From the NCBI GenBank assembly GCA_002162815.1, contig MAAT01000005.1, forward strand, positions 62,001 through 126,000: a stretch of 64,000 bases of DNA. The letters are read 5' to 3'. Positions 55,117-63,865 of the stretch are shown piece after piece. The notes below the pieces were generated by a model. The model was given only the letters and a program-made list of their open reading frames with translations. It made no database searches and was not told where the DNA came from. Source of the DNA: Gammaproteobacteria bacterium 53_120_T64 (GTDB lineage: Bacteria > Pseudomonadota > Gammaproteobacteria > Pseudomonadales > Porticoccaceae). Made by a program: the position numbers and the translations under genes. How positions within the stretch are numbered: the stretch's first letter is position 1; each line of letters opens with the position of its first letter.

Positions 55117-55352
55117 GCGCGCGGCTTTATTCTCTGTGCGTCAATTCACAATTGCGTGCTTCCGGTTAGTGGAACGGCTGGAGAAGGAGTACTGTCGTGG
55201 CCTAGGAAATTCTCGTCCCGGTTAAGGATGGGAGGGTGATTGGCAAATTTTAGGGGCTCGACTAATTTAATAGGAGATAAGCCCTAGTAAACGACCACAG
55301 CCAATAAGGACTTAGAGAATAAAAAATTACAATTAGCGGAGATTTGAGAATT

Positions 55353-56531
55353 ATGGCCCTGTTTAGTAAAAAAAAACCCACCGCCAGCGAAACCAGCAGC
55401 AAGTCTGCCCAGGCCGATAGTCAAGTCATGGCGCCTAGCGCTACTGTCCCGCCGGCCGCCGTTAGTGAGCCCGACCTTGTCGCCATGGCGGAGCTGAATA
55501 AATTGGCGATGGGTGATTTTAGCGCACCATCATCGGCGCCCGATTCAGAACTGGCCGAGTTGGTTGAAAAAGTGCGCCTTCGGTTCAGTGAGTCATCGAG
55601 CCAGACCGCGGGCTTAGTTGAAACCTTGCAGGGCGACTTGGGTTCTGCCCTGGAGCAGAGCAAGCAGTTGCTTGGCGCCTTTAAGAATGAAGGTGCGGTC
55701 GAAATAAAAAATGCCCAGGGCCTAGATAGAGCCTTGAGCGCGATGGCCGGTGCGATGGAGGAGCTTTCCTCCCAGGTTATCGATATTACCCAGCATGCCG
55801 AAAGCTCCCAGGACAATGTCAATGCGGTGTCGCAAACAGCTAACGACCTGTCGGTGGCGGCGAGTGAAATTGCCTCTAAGACCCAGGTGGCCTGCGATAT
55901 TACTGCCCGCGCGGTGACCAATGTGGAAGAGGCTTCGGAGCTGTTTGCCGGTTTGGAATCGGCAGCGGCAGAAATTATGAAGGTTACCAATACCATTACC
56001 GAAGTGTCCGATCAGACCAAGTTATTGGCCTTGAATGCCACCATCGAAGCGGCTCGGGCCGGTGAGGCAGGACAAGGTTTTGCCGTCGTTGCCAGTGAGG
56101 TGAAAGAACTTGCGGCTCAGACCAACGTTGCCAATACCGATATCAAAAAGAAGATTGATATCATTCACGAAGCCATACAGAGCAGCGTGGTGTCGATGGA
56201 TGAAGTCAGCGCGGTGATTTCCCAGGTCAATGAAATCGTCAGTGGCATCGCCGAGGCGGCCCAGCAGCAATCATTGAGTACGGGTGATATCTCAGCAAGA
56301 ATGCATGAGGCGAGTGAGGGCATCGTCGGTGTGGTGCGTAAAGTGGGCGATACCGCAGTGGCCATTGAAGAAATGAATGGCACCGCATCGGACACCTCGT
56401 CGCAGTTAAATAAGTCGGTGGAAGCCTTTGGCAGCTTAATTGGCGCCAGTACTCTCTTGGCCTCCGAGGGCCTCAATTACCTTAAGCAGGCGCAGGCGGG
56501 AGCAGAGAGGATTGACGGTTCGGGTCGTTAG
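55353..56531 (+). CDS. soluble methyl-accepting chemotaxis-like protein
   Basis: A 392-residue protein with no transmembrane segment or signal peptide. A polar Ala/Ser/Pro-rich N-terminus (1-60) leads to a long coiled coil and the receptor signalling hairpin [19 protein letters not shown] with [15 protein letters not shown]. No PAS, GAF or other sensor domain is obvious. It stands alone between pepP and ubiH, a cluster usually uninterrupted. It could feed the Pil-Chp array or another chemosensory array in the same cell. ATG 55353 is chosen over a TTG at 55344. Confidence 0.88.
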   Translation: MALFSKKKPTASETSSKSAQADSQVMAPSATVPPAAVSEPDLVAMAELNKLAMGDFSAPSSAPDSELAELVEKVRLRFSESSSQTAGLVETLQGDLGSALEQSKQLLGAFKNEGAVEIKNAQGLDRALSAMAGAMEELSSQVIDITQHAESSQDNVNAVSQTANDLSVAASEIASKTQVACDITARAVTNVEEASELFAGLESAAAEIMKVTNTITEVSDQTKLLALNATIEAARAGEAGQGFAVVASEVKELAAQTNVANTDIKKKIDIIHEAIQSSVVSMDEVSAVISQVNEIVSGIAEAAQQQSLSTGDISARMHEASEGIVGVVRKVGDTAVAIEEMNGTASDTSSQLNKSVEAFGSLIGASTLLASEGLNYLKQAQAGAERIDGSGR

Positions 56532-56678
56532 TTAGCCCGCAGTGCTGACGGGGTGGCGAATAAAGTCGGCCAGATTTTAGAGAAAACCCCGTTGATTTAG
56601 GCGACGTGAGAGCGCTTGCCGCGTATAGTTTCGACTGTTGTCCAAATCCCTTATTGATCAATTGTTCGAGCTACTTCC

Positions 56679-57890
56679 ATGAGTGAAGTTTCCAATCAAC
56701 ACTGGCACTTTGCCATTGTCGGCGCCGGTTTAAGTGGCGCCTGTCTTGCCTTGCTGCTGGCGCGTCAGCAGAGCCAGTGGAATATCCTCTTAATTGACAC
56801 CCAAAGCCACGCAGCGGAGCCGGATCATCGAGCCTCCGCGCTCTCAGCCAGTACCGTCGATGTGCTGCAAACCATGGGTTTGTGGCGAGACTTGGCGACG
56901 AGTACGGCGGCGATTACCCGTATTGATGTCTCCGACCGGGGCCATATCGGTTCAGCCAGTCTCGAGGCCAGCGAACAGGCCCTCAGTGCTTTCGGCCACG
57001 TGGTCGAGAATGCACAGCTGGCCACGGTGTTTGCGCAAGCTCTCCCAGCCTTCCCCAATATTACCCGGATTAAAGCCTCTGCTCCGCCGCTGCTAAAACC
57101 GCGACAGGGCGGTATGGGTTTTTTGCTGGAGCAGGGCGAATGCCAGGCCGACCTAGTGGTACTGGCCGGTGGTGAGCAACGACCATTAGCGCAGCAGTTG
57201 GGGATCAGCTATCGCCGCCACGATTATCAACGAGTGGCATTGGTTGCCAATCTAGTGATGGCCGAGGCTCACAATGGCTTGGCCCATGAGCGCTTTACCG
57301 GCGATGGCGCCATCGCACTGCTGCCATTGCCGGGCAAGGGTGACAAACGGGTTTCACTGGTTTGGACGCTTGCTGCGGAGCGGGCCGAGGAGCTACAAGG
57401 TGCCAACGCCGAGGACTTTATTCACAGTCTCAATCACCAGCTGGGCAGCCGAGCGGGGGCGGCGCTAGAGGTCGACTATCGACAGTGTTTCCCGGTAAAA
57501 AAAATCATTGCCGCCGAACAGGTGCGCAGTCACTTACTGTTGCTGGGCAATGCCGCGCACAGCATGCACCCGGTGGCCGGACAGGGCTTTAATTTGAGTG
57601 TTCGCGATATGGCGGCGCTTACCGAGGTACTTTCGAAAGCTTATTGCGATGGCGTGCAGTCAGGTGATTTAGCGGTACTGCAGGACTATGTAAAGCTGCG
57701 CAAAGACGACCAAGGTCGGGCTATCGCCCTTAGCGACAAATTGCCAAAGTTGTTTGGTATGGATGAGACTTTGGCGATGGCGGCGCGCAATTTGGGTTTG
57801 ATCACTCTCGATTTATTACCCCCCTTGCGTCAGGGCTTCGCACGCTTTGGTGCGGGTTTAATGGCGCGGAGGGCGCAGCTGCGTGAATAA
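56679..57890 (+). CDS. ubiH: 2-octaprenyl-6-methoxyphenol hydroxylase (UbiH)
   Basis: A 403-residue FAD monooxygenase of ubiquinone synthesis. The FAD fold is FAIVGAGLSGACLALLLAR, then DHRASALSASTVDVLQTMGL, the DG-like region VVLAGGEQRPLAQQLG and the second FAD motif LLLGNAAHSMHPVAGQGFN. It overlaps the following paralogue by eight bases. UbiH-type enzymes in this order with pepP upstream match Pseudomonas and E. coli, supporting UbiH for the first gene. Confidence 0.9.
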   Translation: MSEVSNQHWHFAIVGAGLSGACLALLLARQQSQWNILLIDTQSHAAEPDHRASALSASTVDVLQTMGLWRDLATSTAAITRIDVSDRGHIGSASLEASEQALSAFGHVVENAQLATVFAQALPAFPNITRIKASAPPLLKPRQGGMGFLLEQGECQADLVVLAGGEQRPLAQQLGISYRRHDYQRVALVANLVMAEAHNGLAHERFTGDGAIALLPLPGKGDKRVSLVWTLAAERAEELQGANAEDFIHSLNHQLGSRAGAALEVDYRQCFPVKKIIAAEQVRSHLLLLGNAAHSMHPVAGQGFNLSVRDMAALTEVLSKAYCDGVQSGDLAVLQDYVKLRKDDQGRAIALSDKLPKLFGMDETLAMAARNLGLITLDLLPPLRQGFARFGAGLMARRAQLRE

Positions 57891-59199
57891 TAGTAAGGTG
57901 AGCGATAAAGACGTGAGTAAAGTGCAAGACGATCCACAGAGGCAAGACGGAAGCCCTCGGCACTACGATATTGTCGTCGTCGGTGCCGGTCTTATCGGTG
58001 CCGCCTTTGCCCTACGCATGGCGCGTATTTTTGCCGACAATGCCAGCAGCAATAGTAAGGATAAGCCCTGCAAAATTGCCCTGCTCGAAGCGCGTGCCGT
58101 TCCCTCGCCAGTGACACCGTCGGCCACTCACTTTGACCCCCAGGTGGTGGCGTTAACCGAAGCCTCTCGCCAGTGGCTCGATGCCCTCGATGTCTGGCAG
58201 GCCTGCAGGGATAGAGCTTGCCCCTACAGTCGCATGTCGGTGCGCGATGGTGAGGGCACTGGCTGTATCGAGTTTGATGCCGCCGAAGTGCAGCGGGCCA
58301 ATCTCGGCCACATTGTCGAAAATAGCCTGTTGCGCGCCAGCTTATTGGATGCCATTGGGGAGCAGGGCAATATTGATTTGTTTTGCCCTGTGACGGTTGA
58401 ATCTCTGCTTCGAGATGGCGAAACGACGATCGTCAATTTGTCTACAGATGAGCAACTGAGTACCGGGCTAGTTGTTGCGGCCGATGGCGCGAACTCCCCG
58501 ATTAGAGCGCAAATGGGTTTTGAACTCCGTACCTGGGGTTATGAGCACAGCGCCATTACGGCCACCCTCAAAGCGCAGAAAGCCCACGGTTTTACCGCCC
58601 GACAGTGGTTTACACCCAGCGGCCCCCTAGCCTTTTTACCCCTGCGTGCCTCAGCGCAAGCGGCACCGACGGAAGCTCACTACGTTTCCATCGTCTGGTC
58701 GCAAACACCGGAGCGTGCGGAGCGCTTAATGGCCCTCGATGACGCAGAATTTTGTCGTCAGTTAACCATCGTCAGCGAAGGCGTTCTGGGCACGATTGAA
58801 GAGGTTTCGCAACGTCTGCAATTCCCCCTAACCCAGCGCCATGGGGTCGACTATGTGCAGCCGGGCATCGCACTGATCGGCGATGCCGCCCACACCATTC
58901 ATCCATTGGCTGGGCAGGGGGTGAACCTCGGTTTTAGCGATGCGCGAGTACTGGCCGAAGAGTTACAGCGCGCACTTCAAGCAGGCAGTGCCTTCGGGGG
59001 CCTGCAAGCCCTCAAACGCTACCAGCGTCGCCGCAAGCCCGATAACCTGGCGATGATGGCAACCATGGAAGGCTTTAAGCGCTTGTTTGAGCGCGAGGAG
59101 CTGCCGGTGCGATTGCTGCGCAATATGGGTATGAGCGGCCTCAATCGCTTGTCGCCATTGAAAAATAGCTTGATTCGTCAGGCGATGGGCCTAACTTAG
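57883..59199 (+). CDS. UbiH/UbiF/VisC/COQ6 family hydroxylase (probable UbiI)
   Basis: A 438-residue FAD monooxygenase, paralogue of the upstream gene. A polar 25-residue lead precedes DIVVVGAGLIGAAFALRMAR. Further motifs are VVALTEASRQWLDALDVW, VVAADGANSPIRAQMGF and ALIGDAAHTIHPLAGQGVN. It probably performs a different ring hydroxylation (UbiI or VisC, C5). The eight-base overlap with ubiH indicates coupling. Which ring carbon cannot be read from sequence. Confidence 0.9.
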   Translation: MNNSKVSDKDVSKVQDDPQRQDGSPRHYDIVVVGAGLIGAAFALRMARIFADNASSNSKDKPCKIALLEARAVPSPVTPSATHFDPQVVALTEASRQWLDALDVWQACRDRACPYSRMSVRDGEGTGCIEFDAAEVQRANLGHIVENSLLRASLLDAIGEQGNIDLFCPVTVESLLRDGETTIVNLSTDEQLSTGLVVAADGANSPIRAQMGFELRTWGYEHSAITATLKAQKAHGFTARQWFTPSGPLAFLPLRASAQAAPTEAHYVSIVWSQTPERAERLMALDDAEFCRQLTIVSEGVLGTIEEVSQRLQFPLTQRHGVDYVQPGIALIGDAAHTIHPLAGQGVNLGFSDARVLAEELQRALQAGSAFGGLQALKRYQRRRKPDNLAMMATMEGFKRLFEREELPVRLLRNMGMSGLNRLSPLKNSLIRQAMGLT

Positions 59200-59383
59200 A
59201 GTCAGGGCTTCACTTGAATACAGAAAGAACGAGCGAAAGTTTGAAACTGACGTAGGTGTCAACACGTTCCAAACTGTCGCCGAACCCTAAATACATTGCT
59301 TGAGCTATACCGTGGCTAGGAATAAATGCCACAAAAGTAAAGCAAGTCTATATTTTGAAAAGAGCCTACCTGAAGTAGATTTC

Positions 59384-59734
59384 TTAAGTATCTGCTCTTC
59401 CTGGCCCCAATAAGGGGCAGGAAAAATAAGTATCCATGTCATCCATTACATCATCGTTGTTGGTATCAATCCACCAGCGTCCGCCAACATAACCAGTATC
59501 TCCGGGGCCATAAGCGGTTGTCGGGCCATGTTCGCCAGCGGGGTCTAATTTCTGAAATTTACCATGTGGTGGCAGCATTGTAGTCACAAAGGTATCGTAA
59601 AACAGGCCCTGACTTTCAACGTAAATAGCGCCGATGGGCTTGTCGTTGCCCCGCCCTGCGGCGACCACATTACCGGCTAAAATAGCTTGGGATAGGACAA
59701 TTGCGCCAGCAATTATTTTTATGTTTTTCATCAT
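59384..59734 (-). CDS. small secreted hypothetical protein with Asp-rich loop
   Basis: A 116-residue unrecognised protein. A signal peptide is clear: MMKNIKIIAGAIVLSQAILA then GNVVAAG, with probable cleavage near residue 26. The mature part has GRWWIDTNNDDVMDDMDTYF, where DTNNDDVMDDMD resembles an EF-hand or dockerin-like calcium loop, and a single cysteine (FSCPLLGPG). GAGGAAATA precedes the first of two ATGs. It stands alone between the ubi genes and the Kir channel, in visibly AT-richer DNA. Periplasmic or secreted location is inferred from the signal peptide. Confidence 0.65.
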   Translation of the reverse strand: MMKNIKIIAGAIVLSQAILAGNVVAAGRGNDKPIGAIYVESQGLFYDTFVTTMLPPHGKFQKLDPAGEHGPTTAYGPGDTGYVGGRWWIDTNNDDVMDDMDTYFSCPLLGPGRADT

Positions 59735-59936
59735 TATTTCCTCGTTACTTGGTTTTGTTGATTGCTACTTGCTTGGTGTGCTGACTAATACGCAGCTCGC
59801 TGGCGAAAAGTTACAGATTGTTTAAATTTTTTTATTGTGCGGATAGTAGAGGAGTAGCAGGTTTTCCATGTGGCTTACGTGCGCCGGGGGCCTCGATGGG
59901 GGTGCTTTTTACGTACAAAACAGCCATAAAGGTTAT

Positions 59937-60857
59937 TTAATGGCTGTCTTCGACCTCATTAAAGCGCGTGTAATCAATCATGCGTCTGCCATCCTTGTGC
60001 TGGCCGAGAATATTGGCAAAGCGCTTATTAAACATAAAATGCTGAGCTTCATAAATATAATTGGTGTGTACGGTCTGGGCAAAAACATCTTCGATGCCAT
60101 CGAGGGTAATAATTAAAATCGTGCCGTAACTTTCAATGGCGTTCTTGTCGAGGCCGTAGAGCGGGCTCTGTTCGTCGATGGTGTGGGCCAGGGTCCAGGT
60201 CAGCGAAAAGATTGGTACGCTATCTCTGTGTAGCTGCATATCGATAAAGTGCCGCTCGAACATGCTATCGGGGTCGCGGTCCGCCATCATGAGGACGGCG
60301 CTAACATGGCAATTGATGATGGAGGAGCGTTTGCGGCCATTGGCCAGGCGCATCAAAAGGGTTGTTTGCCCGCGGTGTTGGGTAATCACCACTTGCTGGC
60401 TAAATAAGACCCGAGCTTGGGGCTTAGCGAGACGTGCGAATACTAACCCGGTTAACACCGCGACAAACAATAAACCGGAGAACACGTCGACCATCACGAT
60501 GGCGTGAGTGATGCCGTTTTTGGGTAATAAATAGCCGTAGCCAATGGTGGTGCTGGTTTGAAAGCTGAAAATATAGGCGTCGATAAAAGAGTTGGGTCGG
60601 GCGTTGAGGATCATGTCGCCGCCCAGGAAATAGACCATGGCAAAACCGGCGTTGATACAGAGGTAGACTAAAATTGCACCGATAAAAAATTGTGGCCAAT
60701 TGGCGAGCATCACCCGGTAATAAAAATCACTTGTCAATGAGTTACGTAAACCCTTGGTGTGAACATTAAAGCTGCGACTGTTTTTGACGGTGGGTGGTGG
60801 TGCTGGCGTACTCCGGGGGGTGACAGGTGGCGGTGTGTTAGCGGCGGAGCTTGTCAT
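59937..60857 (-). CDS. inward-rectifier-type potassium channel (KirBac family)
   Basis: A 306-residue ion channel. Transmembrane helix 1 is at about 50-75 (FFIGAILVYLCINAGFAMVY). The pore and selectivity filter are in FSFQTSTTIGYGYLLPKNG, and helix 2 is VDVFSGLLFVAVLTGLVFA. The C-terminal half is the cytoplasmic Kir domain (LMRLANGRKRSSIINCHVSA, FSLTWTLAHTIDEQSPLYG). The N-terminal 20 residues are Pro/Thr-rich. KirBac channels conduct K+ and are gated by lipids and ligands. It is divergent from gcvT and has no operon partner. Confidence 0.93.
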   Translation of the reverse strand: MTSSAANTPPPVTPRSTPAPPPTVKNSRSFNVHTKGLRNSLTSDFYYRVMLANWPQFFIGAILVYLCINAGFAMVYFLGGDMILNARPNSFIDAYIFSFQTSTTIGYGYLLPKNGITHAIVMVDVFSGLLFVAVLTGLVFARLAKPQARVLFSQQVVITQHRGQTTLLMRLANGRKRSSIINCHVSAVLMMADRDPDSMFERHFIDMQLHRDSVPIFSLTWTLAHTIDEQSPLYGLDKNAIESYGTILIITLDGIEDVFAQTVHTNYIYEAQHFMFNKRFANILGQHKDGRRMIDYTRFNEVEDSH

Positions 60858-60973
60858 GGCTGGTCCTTGTTGGGTTATATTGATACACCGAGGTCAATAC
60901 TAATCGAAATGGCCGGCGTGGGTGGCTGTAACTTTATTCGATATTTTTCTTTGTTAATTAGCCGTGAGTAGCG

Positions 60974-62083
60974 ATGAACTCTCGTACCTGTTTGTATGCA
61001 GCCCACAAAAAAATGGGCGCCAAGGTTGTCAACTTCAGTGGCTGGGACATGCCCCTACACTATGGCTCGCAAATTAAAGAGCATCATTGTGTGCGTCGCG
61101 ATAGCGCGATGTTTGATGTTAGCCATATGACGGTGGTCGATGTCGGCGGGCGTGAGGCGCAAGAGTATTTACGTTACTTACTCGCCAACGATGTCGCCAA
61201 AATCACTGGGCCGGGCCAGGGCCTGTACAGCGCCATGCTCAATAGTAGCGGCGGTGTGGTCGATGACTTAATTGTTTACGCCCTGTCCAGCGGTTTTCGC
61301 TTGGTGGTCAACTGTGCAACCGGCGCTAAAGACGTCGCCTGGATGAATGACTGCGCACGGGGCTTTCAGGTGGCTCTGCAGCAACGGGATGACCTGGCCA
61401 TTATCGCCGTGCAGGGGCCGCAGGCGATAGCGCGGGTCGGCTCGGTGGTCGGGAAAGCCAGCGGCGCTAAAATAAGTGCACTGAAAACCTTCAATAGTAT
61501 TTTTGCGTCAGCATCGAAAACCGCTGGCAGCTGGCAATACGCGCGCACCGGGTACACGGGCGAGGATGGCCTAGAAATCATCCTGCCCAGTAGCGAGGCC
61601 GAAACCTTTTGGTGGCAGCTGCACGCAGCCGGCGTGCTGCCCGCGGGGCTGGCTGCACGCGATACCCTGCGTTTAGAGGCGGGGTTTAACCTCTACGGCC
61701 ATGAAATGGATGAGAGCGTTTCACCGCTGCGGGCGAATATGGCCTGGACCATCGCTCTGCAAGACGGCGAGCGGGATTTTATCGGCCGCAGCGCTGTGCT
61801 GGCCGCCCGCGATGCCGGTCCGCAAGACAAGTTGGTCGGCGTATTATTAACCCAGCGCGGTGTGCTGCGCGATGGCCAGGCGGTTTATATTGCCGGTTGT
61901 GAACAGTCGGGGCTGATTACCAGTGGTAGCTTTTCTCCGACACTGGGGTATTCTATCGCGCTGGCTCGAGTACCGGCACCAGCGGGCGGGTTGGCCGAGG
62001 TGGCGATGCGTAAAAAACGCGAGACCGTCAGGCTGATAGCGCCCGCTTTTGTGCGCCGAGGACAGCCCATATTCAAGGCCTAG
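60974..62083 (+). CDS. gcvT: glycine cleavage system T protein (aminomethyltransferase)
   Basis: A 369-residue folate enzyme moving the aminomethyl C1 unit to THF. Visible are RTCLYAAHKKMGAKVVNFSG, WDMPLHYGSQIKEHHCVRRD, MFDVSHMTVVDVGGRE, ARTGYTGEDGLEIILPS and ARDTLRLEAGFNLYGHEMD, all canonical. gcvH follows after a 73-base spacer containing a hairpin. I checked the 116-base upstream region and saw no glycine riboswitch. Confidence 0.96.
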   Translation: MNSRTCLYAAHKKMGAKVVNFSGWDMPLHYGSQIKEHHCVRRDSAMFDVSHMTVVDVGGREAQEYLRYLLANDVAKITGPGQGLYSAMLNSSGGVVDDLIVYALSSGFRLVVNCATGAKDVAWMNDCARGFQVALQQRDDLAIIAVQGPQAIARVGSVVGKASGAKISALKTFNSIFASASKTAGSWQYARTGYTGEDGLEIILPSSEAETFWWQLHAAGVLPAGLAARDTLRLEAGFNLYGHEMDESVSPLRANMAWTIALQDGERDFIGRSAVLAARDAGPQDKLVGVLLTQRGVLRDGQAVYIAGCEQSGLITSGSFSPTLGYSIALARVPAPAGGLAEVAMRKKRETVRLIAPAFVRRGQPIFKA

Positions 62084-62105
62084 CTTAGCTTAGCTGAGCT
62101 AGGCC
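62077..62105. repeat. perfect 9-bp inverted repeat with TAGCT tandem units between gcvT and gcvH
   Basis: GGCCTAGCT (62077-62085) pairs with AGCTAGGCC (62097-62105) around an 11-base loop. The arm and loop contain tandem TAGCT units (TAGCT three times, then GAGCT). The hairpin includes the gcvT stop codon and has no T-run, so it may stabilise mRNA or limit read-through rather than terminate. Confidence 0.6.
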
Positions 62106-62156
62106 GCGGCAAAATAGCCGAATCAATTAATAATTGCGTGAGTGGAGTTAAAGGTC

Positions 62157-62546
62157 ATGAGTGACACACCCAAAGAATTAAAGTACGCCCCCACCCATGA
62201 GTGGGTGCTGAATGAGGGCGACGACGTGGTTAGTGTCGGCATTACCGATTTCGCCCAAGAGAGTCTCGGCGATGTGGTTTATGTCGAATTACCGGAAGTG
62301 GGAGACAAGCTGTCTGCCGCCGACGAAGCCGGCGCCGTTGAGTCGGTAAAGGCCGCCTCCGATATTTTCGCGCCGGTGTCGGGTGAGGTCATTGCCGTTA
62401 ATACAGACCTGGAAGACTCGCCGGAAACCATCAATGAGTTTCCCTATGGCGATGGCTGGTTTTTCAAATTGAAAATGTCCGACCCCTCCGAGATGGAGCA
62501 CCTGCTCAGTGCCGACGAGTACATCGAAAGCACCGAAGAAGAGTAG
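62157..62546 (+). CDS. gcvH: glycine cleavage system H protein
   Basis: A 129-residue lipoyl carrier shuttling the aminomethyl group between P, T and L proteins. It starts [20 protein letters not shown] at ATG 62157; an earlier in-frame start at 62142 is less likely. The lipoyl lysine is Lys65 in [12 protein letters not shown]. The C-terminus is acidic. The P-protein gene, which often follows, is not downstream: an rRNA methyltransferase is there instead. Confidence 0.96.
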   Translation: MSDTPKELKYAPTHEWVLNEGDDVVSVGITDFAQESLGDVVYVELPEVGDKLSAADEAGAVESVKAASDIFAPVSGEVIAVNTDLEDSPETINEFPYGDGWFFKLKMSDPSEMEHLLSADEYIESTEEE

Positions 62547-62570
62547 CACTACGCTATCACTATAAATTCC

Positions 62571-62590
62571 GCGCCCGCTGAACAGGGCGC
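62571..62590. repeat. GC-rich hairpin between gcvH and rlmI
   Basis: GCGCCC (62571-62576) and GGGCGC (62585-62590) form a perfect six-pair stem with an eight-base loop. No T-run follows on either strand, so it is only a weak terminator candidate for gcvTH. Confidence 0.4.
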
Positions 62591-62633
62591 TGGCACAACA
62601 CCTTCATTCCTACCCTCAAAGAGTTATACCAAC

Positions 62634-63824
62634 ATGCCCGACGCTGTATTACGCCTGAAAAAAGGTACCGACCGCCGCCTGCGCGGTGGCCATTTGTGGA
62701 TCTACAGCAATGAGGTAGATATTGCGGCGACGCCACTGAAGGGCATGGTGCCCGGTAGCTCGGTAGTGGTTGAAGATGCCCGGGGCAAGCCTCTCGGTGC
62801 GGCGACGGTGAATCCGGCCAGCCTAATTTGTGCCCGGATCTACAGTCGCCAGGCCAATCGAGAGCTTGATGCCAGCCTGTTGATCGACCGCCTCAACACC
62901 GCTTTACGTCAGCGCGAGCAGCTCTATCCCGAACACTGCTACCGCTTGGCCTATGGCGAAGCGGATTTACTACCGGGGCTGATAGTCGACCGCTACGGTG
63001 ATTATCTGGCTCTGCAAACCACTACGGCGGGGATGGATAGCCGCATGCCGATGGTGCTTGAAGCCCTGTGTGAGGTACTGAAACCAAAGGGTATTATCAG
63101 CAAAAACAAGGGCGCGTTTCGGGTTGCCGAGCAATTGCCCGAAGAGCAAAGTGTGCTCTTCGGTGACGTCCCCGAACAGGTTGAGCTGGTCGAAAACGGC
63201 TGTCGTTTCGTGGCGCCGCTGGCCGATGGTCAAAAGACCGGCTGGTTTTACGACCACCGGGAAAACCGCGCTTTTTTGCAGCGCTTCTGTGCCGCTAAAA
63301 GTGTCCTCGACGTGTTCAGCTATGCCGGTGGTTGGGGTGTGCAGGCCGCTGTAGCAGGTGCCTCGTCGGTGGTCTGTGTCGATTCCTCGGCCAAGGCACT
63401 CGACCTAGTGCAGCACAATGCTGAGCTCAATGATGCGGGTGATCGGGTCAGTAGCTTGCAGGGCAAGGCGGTCGACGTCATGAAGGCCTTACAAAAAGAA
63501 CAGCGCCGCTTTGACATCATTGTGCTCGACCCGCCGGCCTTTATTAAGCGCAAGAAAGACCAGAAGCAGGGTGAGAAGGCCTATCACCAAATTAATGAGC
63601 TGGCGTTGAAGCTGTTAGCACCGGGTGGCCTACTGGTATCGGCCTCGTGTTCGATGCATTTGCCGACCGAGGGACTGCAGAGCATTGTGCGCAGTGCCGG
63701 TGGCACACGCAGCCGCCGCCTGCAAATACTCGCCTCATTGGGGCAGGGGCCGGATCACCCCATTCACCCCTCCATTGCCGAAACCTCCTACCTAAAAGCC
63801 ATTTTTGCGCGTGACCTGGCTTGA
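62634..63824 (+). CDS. rlmI: 23S rRNA m5C1962 methyltransferase RlmI
   Basis: A 396-residue SAM enzyme. The N-terminal PUA domain starts MPDAVLRLKKGTDRRLRGGH and GHLWIYSNEVD. The middle EEHEH-type domain has EADLLPGLIVDRYGDYLALQ. The methyltransferase core shows KTGWFYDHRENRAFL, VLDVFSYAGGWGVQAAVAG, DIIVLDPPAFIKRKKDQ and the catalytic cysteine in LVSASCSMHLP. Length equals E. coli RlmI. Confidence 0.94.
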   Translation: MPDAVLRLKKGTDRRLRGGHLWIYSNEVDIAATPLKGMVPGSSVVVEDARGKPLGAATVNPASLICARIYSRQANRELDASLLIDRLNTALRQREQLYPEHCYRLAYGEADLLPGLIVDRYGDYLALQTTTAGMDSRMPMVLEALCEVLKPKGIISKNKGAFRVAEQLPEEQSVLFGDVPEQVELVENGCRFVAPLADGQKTGWFYDHRENRAFLQRFCAAKSVLDVFSYAGGWGVQAAVAGASSVVCVDSSAKALDLVQHNAELNDAGDRVSSLQGKAVDVMKALQKEQRRFDIIVLDPPAFIKRKKDQKQGEKAYHQINELALKLLAPGGLLVSASCSMHLPTEGLQSIVRSAGGTRSRRLQILASLGQGPDHPIHPSIAETSYLKAIFARDLA

Positions 63825-63865
63825 GTTAGCCTGATACCCGCTGCAGAAATCACCTCGTATAGTCT

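Noticed and set aside
60858-60973. Glycine riboswitch before gcvT
   Set aside because: The typical purine-rich core and paired aptamer pattern are not visible in the 116-base region.
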